Below are positions 53,474-60,192 of a stretch of 64,000 bases of DNA, in pieces. The DNA lies in NCBI RefSeq assembly GCF_900182925.1, contig NZ_LT900024.1:1860001-1924000 (forward strand), written 5' to 3'. A program made the translations under genes and the position numbers. The notes under the pieces are model-generated. The model saw only the letters and a program-made list of their open reading frames with translations, made no database searches and was not told the origin of the DNA. The DNA comes from Psychrobacter sp. LV10R520-6. GTDB taxonomy: Bacteria > Pseudomonadota > Gammaproteobacteria > Pseudomonadales > Moraxellaceae. Within the stretch, counting starts at the first letter, position 1. Each line of letters begins with the position of its first letter.

Positions 53474-53513
53474 TCATCTTTTCCTTTACGAAAAAATTTA
53501 TTAAATATATAAA
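53474..53513 (+). promoter_or_regulatory. Probable cas5-cas8-cas7-cas4 promoter with a CreR target over the -35 box
   Basis: TTTACG (53485-53490), a 17-base spacer and TATAAA (53508-53513) form a plausible promoter 45 bp before cas5. The 16-bp stretch 53474-53489 is the match to the CreR-like spacer. Read on the minus strand it follows TTC (53492-53490), the usual type I-C PAM. Cascade bound here would cover the -35 box. Beyond 16 nt the match breaks (mismatch at 17 and 18, match at 19-22), so full pairing that licenses Cas3 is not expected. Confidence 0.65.
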
Positions 53514-53558
53514 TAAAACTCTTAGATGGATAGACGTTAGACTAAAAAGGGACAACTT

Positions 53559-54308
53559 ATGACAGAAAATATAAAACCAAAAAATTCTATCGAATTTCTA
53601 CTCACAGGTCGTAACGCTTTATTTACTGACCCCATCACGCGTATCGGTGGTGAGAAGACTAGCTACCATCTGCCAACTTATGAGGCACTAAAAGGAATAT
53701 GTAAAAGCATTTATTGGAAACCTACTATTATTTGGTACATTGATAAAGTTCGTGTAATCAATCCCATTCGTACGCAGACTAAGGGAATGAAGCCAATTAA
53801 ATTCCATAAAGATGGAAATGACTTAGCCTATTATACCTATCTTCATGATGTTGCTTATCAAGTCCAAGCACATTTTGAGTGGAATATGCACCGTCCTGAA
53901 CTAAAAGCTGACCGCATTGATGGTAAGCACTACAGCATCGCTCAGCGTATGGTTGATAAGGGTGGACGGCAAGATATATTCTTAGGTGCTAGAGAGTGCC
54001 AAGGTTATATCGAACCTTGCGAATACGGTAGCGGACAAGGTTTTTATGATGAAATTGATCAGCTTAGCTATGGCCTCATGTTTCATAGCTTTGCTTATCC
54101 TGATGAAACGGGTATAGATGAGCTGCACAGTCGCTTTTGGCAGGCAGTCATGCGTTATGGCGTTTTGGAATTTCCCAAACCCACAGATGATCTTGCAGCC
54201 GATGCTAATAACGGTATGCCAAATCGTTTTGTACGGGAGATGACGGCTAAAGTATTTGAGCTTGATGACAATATACAGCCGGTCACTCAAACGGAGGATA
54301 TGCTATGA
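53559..54308 (+). CDS. cas5: Cas5c, pre-crRNA processing endonuclease and Cascade subunit
   Basis: The 249-residue Cas5d/c protein starts with a RAMP-type strand (IEFLLTGRNALFTDPITRIGGEKTSYHLPTYEALKGICKSIYWKPTIIWYIDKVRVINPIRTQ). In type I-C systems, which lack Cas6, Cas5 cuts the repeat and stays on the 5' handle. YHLPTYEALKG and YIDKVRVI are typical. AAGGG precedes the ATG. The gene overlaps cas8c by 4 bp. Confidence 0.94.
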   Translation: MTENIKPKNSIEFLLTGRNALFTDPITRIGGEKTSYHLPTYEALKGICKSIYWKPTIIWYIDKVRVINPIRTQTKGMKPIKFHKDGNDLAYYTYLHDVAYQVQAHFEWNMHRPELKADRIDGKHYSIAQRMVDKGGRQDIFLGARECQGYIEPCEYGSGQGFYDEIDQLSYGLMFHSFAYPDETGIDELHSRFWQAVMRYGVLEFPKPTDDLAADANNGMPNRFVREMTAKVFELDDNIQPVTQTEDML

Positions 54309-56542
54309 GTTGGTTACAACGACTATATCAAACCTATGAGCAGGCCAGCCAAAATGAGGAAGTCCAGTCTCAAGAAACTCAGTTGATGCCTTATTATCAT
54401 GTTAATCAGAACGTTCAAATTATCGTTACTATTAATGATAAAGGTGACTTCGTCAAAGCCGAGATATGTAGAGACAATGGTGAGCGCGGAACAGGCAAAG
54501 TAAAATCAAGCTATCTAGCTATTCCTGCAACTAATGATTCCGCAACTCGTGCAGGCCAAATACCACCTCCACATCCATTATCAGATAAGGTTCAGTATTT
54601 AGCTAAAGACTATTTTGAACATTATGCAGTCGACCCTAAACGCAACTTCTATGAACCTTACATTGAAATACTAAGTTTTTGGTGTAATTCAGAGTATGCC
54701 CATCCAAAAGCACAGGCAGTGCTCAGATACGTACAGAAAGGCACAGTAGTAAAAGACTTATTAAAAGCCAATGTCCTTATTGCTGACCCTATTGATAATG
54801 ACAAACTGGCTTATCCCACGCAGGCAGGAGACTATCCGGACAGTATTTTATCTTCATTAAATAAACATCCAGATAAAGGGACCTTTGATCAAGGAGCTGC
54901 ATTTATAGCATGGAAAATAACGCTCAGTGATATCACTAATATGGCAAAAGGTGGCCCTGCTGAAACATGGAAAGATACTAGTTTGTTTGAATCATGGCAA
55001 CAGTTTTATGCGACGCTTGATAGCACCGATGGCTTTTGTTATGTCACAGGAGAGACGCGTCCTCTTGCCAGTAAACATCCGAACCGTATTTTACGTAGTG
55101 CTACCAATGCCAAGCTGATTTCTGCCAATGATATGTCCAGCTTTACCTTTTTGGGTCGGTTTACTGATGATAAAAAATCCATTGCGGCCAATGGTCTGCA
55201 AGGCGCAAATATCAGTGCGGTGGTCACTGAAAAAGCGCATGCGGCGTTGTCATGGTTATTAGCTCGCCAAGGACGTGAAGATGCAGGGCAAGCAGTGGTA
55301 GCTTGGGCAATATCTGCTCAAAAAGTTATTCAACCTACGCAAGATATGGCAGAGGCTGTAGGGTTTAATGTAGCAGATAATATCGATAGCCAAAATGACG
55401 GTATTGATATCAATAATGACAACAACAGGGAATCTATCGATGATGAGGATTTCGGTTTAGAGAATAGCACTGGCTTTGATAATACTGAGTTTGAGAATGA
55501 TAATTATGACGACGATGACGATAGTATAGCTTCTACCGACAGCCTTGCCTCAACCGTTGAATCTAAGCCTTTCTCGCCTCGTCCTAACCATGATAAAAAT
55601 CTAGGTATTAACTTTGCCAAGTGTTTAAACAATACCATGCAAGGTTACCGTCAGAATCTCGATGCTCACGACCAGATTTCCGTCATTACTCTAGATGCTG
55701 CTACCCCTGGGAGAATGGCCGTTACCTACTATCATGAAAGCATGCCCGATGCGTATATTGATGCGCTAGAGTCGTGGTATCGCCAGTTCTCATGGTACTT
55801 CTATTACAAAGACCAAGAGAGTAATGAGTCTAAACTCACCATTAAAGCGCCAACACCTAAGCAAATTGCCCAAGTGGCTTACGGGTCTCGTCTCTCCGAC
55901 ACCTTAAAAAAGCAGGTCGTCTCGCAAGTCCTGCCCTGTATCGTTGAGGGAGAAGTAAGGCAGCTACCGTGGCAACTGGTTGAGCTAACTATCAAACGTG
56001 CCTGCAATCCATTAGTGTTAGAAAATTGGGAATGGGATCAAGCCATTAGCGTGGCTTGCGCATTATTCCGTGGTTATTATCAGCGTCATTCAAAACAAAG
56101 GAGCTACACCGTGGCACTACAAACCGATTATACCAGCCGTGACTATTTATATGGACGCTTGCTAGCTATTGCAGATGATATCGAAAGTCTGGCGTTATAT
56201 ATTGCAGGCGAAAAGCGTAACACGACTGCCCAGCGTTATATGCAACAGTTCGCCAATCGTCCCTTTAGTACTTGGCGTAATATCGAGCTGGCACTCAAAC
56301 CGTATGAGAATCGTCTAAAGTCTAAACGTGGTGGTTATCTAGCCAACATGCAGTCTATGATTGATCAAATTATGAGTTCATTTGAAATAGAAGACTTTAA
56401 TAATGACTCAGCCTTGTCAGGCGAATTTTTATTAGGTTATCACAGCCAAAAAATGCAATTGAAACTAGATAAACAACAAGCCAAAAAAGTTCGTGAAAAT
56501 GAAAAAGTAACAGAGCAGCAAGACAACTCTGCGGACGAATAA
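54305..56542 (+). CDS. cas8c: Cas8c (Csd1), large subunit of Cascade
   Basis: The 745-residue protein recognises the PAM in the type I-C complex. Family features include the start WLQRLYQTYEQ, GFCYVTGETRPLASKHPNRILRSATNAKLIS, NISAVVTEKAHAALSWLLARQG and the C-terminal DYTSRDYLYGRLLAIADDIESLAL region. It is longer than the usual Csd1 (near 600 residues in those I recall) because of an acidic, low-complexity insert at about residues 357-421, rich in Asp, Asn, Ser and Glu with a DDDDD run. The last third also encodes Cas11c from an internal start. Confidence 0.92.
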   Translation: MSWLQRLYQTYEQASQNEEVQSQETQLMPYYHVNQNVQIIVTINDKGDFVKAEICRDNGERGTGKVKSSYLAIPATNDSATRAGQIPPPHPLSDKVQYLAKDYFEHYAVDPKRNFYEPYIEILSFWCNSEYAHPKAQAVLRYVQKGTVVKDLLKANVLIADPIDNDKLAYPTQAGDYPDSILSSLNKHPDKGTFDQGAAFIAWKITLSDITNMAKGGPAETWKDTSLFESWQQFYATLDSTDGFCYVTGETRPLASKHPNRILRSATNAKLISANDMSSFTFLGRFTDDKKSIAANGLQGANISAVVTEKAHAALSWLLARQGREDAGQAVVAWAISAQKVIQPTQDMAEAVGFNVADNIDSQNDGIDINNDNNRESIDDEDFGLENSTGFDNTEFENDNYDDDDDSIASTDSLASTVESKPFSPRPNHDKNLGINFAKCLNNTMQGYRQNLDAHDQISVITLDAATPGRMAVTYYHESMPDAYIDALESWYRQFSWYFYYKDQESNESKLTIKAPTPKQIAQVAYGSRLSDTLKKQVVSQVLPCIVEGEVRQLPWQLVELTIKRACNPLVLENWEWDQAISVACALFRGYYQRHSKQRSYTVALQTDYTSRDYLYGRLLAIADDIESLALYIAGEKRNTTAQRYMQQFANRPFSTWRNIELALKPYENRLKSKRGGYLANMQSMIDQIMSSFEIEDFNNDSALSGEFLLGYHSQKMQLKLDKQQAKKVRENEKVTEQQDNSADE
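56111..56542 (+). CDS. cas11c: Cas11c, small subunit from an internal start in cas8c
   Basis: Within cas8c an in-frame GTG at 56111 (codon 603) is preceded by AAAGGAG with seven bases between, an unusually good ribosome binding site inside a gene. The product would be 143 residues starting MALQTDYTSRDYLYGRLLAIAD. In other type I-C systems the small subunit Cas11c is known to be made from just this place in cas8c, by internal translation before the RDYLxGRLLAxAD segment. Its helices would line the belly of Cascade. Confidence 0.85.
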   Translation: MALQTDYTSRDYLYGRLLAIADDIESLALYIAGEKRNTTAQRYMQQFANRPFSTWRNIELALKPYENRLKSKRGGYLANMQSMIDQIMSSFEIEDFNNDSALSGEFLLGYHSQKMQLKLDKQQAKKVRENEKVTEQQDNSADE

Positions 56543-56618
56543 AGCTATAAATTGTAGGACAGCTATTGTCTTCCTAATATACTTATTAATATTCTGAATT
56601 TAAAACAAGGAAATAATT

Positions 56619-57515
56619 ATGACTGCTACTACTCACAATTCTATCAATAATAAAATCGACTTCGCCATCATTATGGGCGTAAGCAATGCCAATCCCAATG
56701 GTGACCCGCTAAATGGCAACCGTCCCCGTACTGACTTCGAAGGTAACGGTGAAATCACCGACGTTTGCCTCAAGCGTAAAATTCGTGATCGTCTGCAAGA
56801 ATCAGGCGAAGAGATATTCATCCAGTCTGATGAGAAAAAAACCGATAGCATGACCAGCCTAAAAAACCGTGCTTATGATGAAGAAGTAGGCTTGGGTAAA
56901 AATGCCTTTGAAGCCAATAAAAAAGAGAATATCGAAGCCAAACGTGATGAGACCGCTAAAAAGGCCTGTGATAAATGGTTTGATGTGCGTGCGTTTGGTC
57001 AGGTATTTGCTTTTAAAGCCGATACCAAAGGCGCAGATGGCGTGTCTATTCCTATTCGCGGCCCTGTCACGATTCAGTCGGCTTTTAGCCTGCAACCTGT
57101 CGATATTACCAGTACGCAAATTACCAAAAGTGTTAGCGGTGAAGGCGATGGCAGCAAAAAGGGTAGCGATACGATGGGTATGAAGCACCGTGTAGACGAA
57201 GGTATTTACGTGACTTATGGCGCTATCACACCACAATTAGCCGAGCGGACAGGCTTTAGTGATGCTGATGCTGAAAAGATAAAGGAAATTCTACCTAAAT
57301 TGTTTGAAGGTGATGCCTCATCGGCACGTCCTGAAGGCAGTATGCAAGTTAAGAAGGTAGTTTGGTGGCCACACAGCAGTAAGTCAGGACAGTACTCATC
57401 AGCGAAAGTACATCGTAGCTTAAAAGAGCTGTTGGATGATAATGGGCAGTTTGATGAGTCAGCGTTAAAGTTGGCACTTAAAGGATTAACACCTGAGATT
57501 ATTGAAGGGTTCTAA
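56619..57515 (+). CDS. cas7: Cas7c (Csd2), Cascade backbone subunit
   Basis: The 298-residue RAMP protein binds the crRNA spacer. It has the Csd2 start IDFAIIMGVSNANPNGDPLNGNRPRTD, DVRAFGQVFAF and SIPIRGPVTIQSAFSLQPV, the latter typical of the Cas7 palm. AAGGAAA lies before the ATG. It follows cas8c after 76 bp on the same strand. Confidence 0.95.
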   Translation: MTATTHNSINNKIDFAIIMGVSNANPNGDPLNGNRPRTDFEGNGEITDVCLKRKIRDRLQESGEEIFIQSDEKKTDSMTSLKNRAYDEEVGLGKNAFEANKKENIEAKRDETAKKACDKWFDVRAFGQVFAFKADTKGADGVSIPIRGPVTIQSAFSLQPVDITSTQITKSVSGEGDGSKKGSDTMGMKHRVDEGIYVTYGAITPQLAERTGFSDADAEKIKEILPKLFEGDASSARPEGSMQVKKVVWWPHSSKSGQYSSAKVHRSLKELLDDNGQFDESALKLALKGLTPEIIEGF

Positions 57516-57599
57516 ACTTTAATTAATTTTTCATTATTTGAGCAAATTTTACCTATTAAGGTTTGCTCAAACCTTATTATTTAATGAAGAGTAACCACT

Positions 57600-58235
57600 A
57601 TGCAAACTCTCTACCTATCCCGCTTACAGCATTATTTATTTTGTCCGCGTCAGTTCGCCCTGATAGAGCTGGAATGCGCGTGGGAGGAGAACTTGTTCAC
57701 CGCCGAAGGCCAAGTCATGCATGAAAAGGTCAACTCTGGTGGGCATGATACGCGCGGCAATATCAAAACCGTTCGCACCTTAGCATTGGGTCATAAAGCG
57801 TTAGGCTTGGAAGGTATCGCTGATGTCGTTGAATATCATACTGATGAAGATGGTACTCAAGTACCCTTCCCCATTGAATATAAGCGTGGTAAACCGAAAT
57901 CGCACCGCGCCGATGAGGTACAGCTGTGCGCCCAAGCTTTATGCTTGGAAGATATGCACGATTGCGTCGTACCGAGAGGGGCACTGTTTTATGGTAAGAC
58001 TCGTCGCCGTCACGCGATAGATTTTGACACTGAACTTCGGCAAATTACCTTAGATGCTATTGACGACTGCCGACATATTATAGAAAGTGGACAGACGCCA
58101 AAGCCTGTCTATAGCACTAGCAAATGCCGCAATTGCTCACTCAAAGACCACTGCCATCCCAAGATATTTAATAAGAATGCCAAGGCATGGCTTACTAAAC
58201 ATATTGTTGCTAGCTTAGATGAGCCCAATCATTAA
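57600..58235 (+). CDS. cas4: Cas4 nuclease for spacer processing
   Basis: The 211-residue RecB-like nuclease has a Cys near the N-terminus (FCPRQFALIELECAWEENLFTAEGQVMHEKV) and three more at CRNCSLKDHCHP for the [4Fe-4S] cluster, with the catalytic core GIADVVEYH and PIEYKRGKPKSH (Asp, Glu and Lys). It trims prespacers and selects those with a correct PAM for Cas1-Cas2. The gene order cas7-cas4-cas1-cas2 is usual for type I-C. Confidence 0.94.
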   Translation: MQTLYLSRLQHYLFCPRQFALIELECAWEENLFTAEGQVMHEKVNSGGHDTRGNIKTVRTLALGHKALGLEGIADVVEYHTDEDGTQVPFPIEYKRGKPKSHRADEVQLCAQALCLEDMHDCVVPRGALFYGKTRRRHAIDFDTELRQITLDAIDDCRHIIESGQTPKPVYSTSKCRNCSLKDHCHPKIFNKNAKAWLTKHIVASLDEPNH

Positions 58236-58260
58236 TTAACAGGCTAATCAATGGAAAATA

Positions 58261-58407
58261 TTAGTCTTCTTTTTGAGTCTGGGCATCATTTTTAGGCTCT
58301 TGTGAATTTAGCTGCTTGCCTTTATTACCTTGATTCTGATCGTAAGCGTCATTGGTACCTGAAGTACCTTTATTTGCATTTTCTGTATCCGCTTCATGAT
58401 TACTCAT
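58261..58407 (-). CDS. Small hydrophilic ORF antisense to the cas operon, unknown function
   Basis: Between cas4 and cas1, on the opposite strand, AAGGAG stands before an ATG that opens 48 codons. The product (MSNHEADTENANKG at the start, DAQTQKED at the end) is rich in Asn, Gln, Lys, Asp and Glu, has no hydrophobic core and is probably unfolded. I do not recognise it. A gene in this place breaks the cas operon, so cas1-cas2 may have their own promoter. It could be a passenger, a regulator or an anti-CRISPR-like peptide; nothing in its sequence decides. Confidence 0.55.
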   Translation of the reverse strand: MSNHEADTENANKGTSGTNDAYDQNQGNKGKQLNSQEPKNDAQTQKED

Positions 58408-58480
58408 ATTACTACTCCTTTATCGATATTGAATAGTAGTGATTTAATTTAGCATAATTTAAAGTTATCTTCAAAAAGGA

Positions 58481-58491
58481 TTTTCAATCCA
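58481..58491 (-). other. Second repeat-handle-like sequence upstream of cas1
   Basis: On the minus strand TGGATTGAAAA matches the repeat handle TGGATTGAAAC at 10 of 11 bases. It lies 35 bp before cas1, in the region that would be the leader of the small antisense ORF. No sequence following it was found again next to a TTC motif in a meaningful place, so a second CreR is only a weak possibility. Confidence 0.25.
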
Positions 58492-58526
58492 ATCGTCAGA
58501 GTTACCTACCTTTATTAGGAATTAAT

Positions 58527-59558
58527 ATGCGCCCGTTAAAAAACACTCTATTCGTTCAGACTCAAGGCGCATGGATGAATAAACAAGGTGAGAATGTGGT
58601 CATGAATATTGATCATGAAGTCAAAGGTCGTGTGCCTATTCATAAGTTGGATGCTATCGTTTGCTTTGGACAAGTTTCTATATCACCAGCGCTGATGGCG
58701 CATTGTACGGATAACGCCATCACTATCACTCACCTGAATCGCTATGGTAAGTTTCAAGCCCGTATTGAGGGCGCGGTCAGTGGCAACGTGCTATTACGCC
58801 GTGAGCAATATCGAATCAGCGATGACCCTGAGCGGGTTCAGCCGATTTGTCATAGTATTATTTTGGGTAAAGTCCACAATCAGCGCCAAGTCATTCGTCG
58901 TTACCTTCGTGATTATAAAGATCAGCTTGATGACGCGACTATCAATAGTTTAGACTCCGCGCAAAAACGCTTGGAGCATGGTCTTGGTAAAATTCTTGCC
59001 ACTCAAAACCTGCCAGATTTGCTAGGCCGTGAAGGTGAGATGGCAAGCACTTACTTTAGCGTGTTTCCGCATCTCATTCGTAATCCTGATTTTCATTTTG
59101 CTAAACGCACCCGTAATCCGCCGACTGACGCTATGAATGCGCTGTTGTCTTTTACTTATACACTGATGACCCATGATTGCCGAAGTGCGCTTGAAACGGT
59201 TGGGCTTGATCCTGCTTGCGGAGTGTTTCATCAATTGCGTCCCGGTCGCCCTTCTCTAGCCCTTGATTTGGTAGAAGAATTTAGACCTATCGTTGATCGT
59301 TTTGTCCTCGCGCTGGTAAATAAAAAGCAACTGAGTAGATCAGACTTTAAGCAAGAGCCTAATGGGGCCGTTTGGCTCAAAGACGATGCGCGTCAGACAT
59401 TTTTTAAGGCATGGCATGACCGCAAGCAGCAAACCATCTATCATGACTGGTTTGAGGAAACCGTACCGTTCGGCTTACTCCCGCATTTACAGGCTACTAT
59501 TATGGCACGTCACATTAGAGGTGATATTGATGCTTATATTCCCTTTTTGTGGAAGTAG
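58527..59558 (+). CDS. cas1: Cas1 integrase (type I-C)
   Basis: The 343-residue Cas1 has the N-terminal beta domain (LKNTLFVQTQGAWMNKQGENVVM) and the catalytic helical domain with metal ligands in LLGREGEMASTYFSVF (Glu), GVFHQLRPGRPSLALDLVEEFRPIVDRFVL (His and Asp/Glu). It inserts new spacers at the leader end together with Cas2 and Cas4. AGGA precedes the ATG. Confidence 0.96.
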   Translation: MRPLKNTLFVQTQGAWMNKQGENVVMNIDHEVKGRVPIHKLDAIVCFGQVSISPALMAHCTDNAITITHLNRYGKFQARIEGAVSGNVLLRREQYRISDDPERVQPICHSIILGKVHNQRQVIRRYLRDYKDQLDDATINSLDSAQKRLEHGLGKILATQNLPDLLGREGEMASTYFSVFPHLIRNPDFHFAKRTRNPPTDAMNALLSFTYTLMTHDCRSALETVGLDPACGVFHQLRPGRPSLALDLVEEFRPIVDRFVLALVNKKQLSRSDFKQEPNGAVWLKDDARQTFFKAWHDRKQQTIYHDWFEETVPFGLLPHLQATIMARHIRGDIDAYIPFLWK

Positions 59559-59654
59559 ATAGCGCTTATCATTAATCTTAATTAATAACGCGATAGAAGA
59601 AAATAAGCTTGCATTAAAAAATGATAGCTAGATTAGCAATTAAGGATTTATATC

Positions 59655-59945
59655 ATGATGGTACTGGTCACTTATGACATTAGCTCAGAGGGCGCGTCAA
59701 GTGCCAAACGTCTGCGTCACGTTGCTAAGCACTGCCTGAATTATGGGCAACGGGTGCAATACTCTGTGTTCGAAATCGAAGTCAATCCGGCTCAGTGGAC
59801 GACACTCAAAGCCACGCTTGAGGATATCATTAATCATGATATTGACAGTTTGCGCTATTATCACCTCGGTAAAAATTGGCAGCATAAAGTGGAACACGTC
59901 GGCGCAAAACCTGTGATAGACTTGAATGATGTATTGCTATTTTAG
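59655..59945 (+). CDS. cas2: Cas2 (type I-C)
   Basis: The 96-residue ferredoxin-fold protein starts MMVLVTYDISSEGASSAKRLRHVAKHC, with the conserved Asp of the first strand, and continues NYGQRVQYSVFEIEV. It bridges two Cas1 dimers in the integration complex. AAGGA lies before the double ATG. It is the last cas gene before the leader. Confidence 0.95.
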   Translation: MMVLVTYDISSEGASSAKRLRHVAKHCLNYGQRVQYSVFEIEVNPAQWTTLKATLEDIINHDIDSLRYYHLGKNWQHKVEHVGAKPVIDLNDVLLF

Positions 59946-60192
59946 ACATTATAATAAACCGTAAAATGTATTATTCGACTGTAAAAGGTCGTTGCGAGCC
60001 TGTAGCATACATAAAATCTCTAGGAGATTCGCAAAGGGGACGCAATGCTATTTAACAAATTGATTTTATTACTTTTATTTTTTAGAAATAAAACTCTGGT
60101 GAGTGCCCTACTTGCCAGATTCGCTCATGGTTTAGACGTTCGCAAATTCCAAGGTTTTTTCTCAACCTTATTAGTGACTTAAACTATGGGCT
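59946..60192 (+). promoter_or_regulatory. CRISPR leader
   Basis: The 247 bp between cas2 and the first repeat are AT-rich and non-coding, as expected for a leader that holds the array promoter and the spacer integration site. An inverted pair TTGCGA (near 59992) and TCGCAA (near 60029) is visible. New spacers are inserted at position 60193. Confidence 0.8.

Noticed and set aside
58460..58480. Possible target of the second handle-like element at the maiA ribosome binding site (TTC followed by TCCTTTTTG near 41830)
   Set aside because: Only nine bases match and they fall on a ribosome binding site, which is expected to match often by chance.
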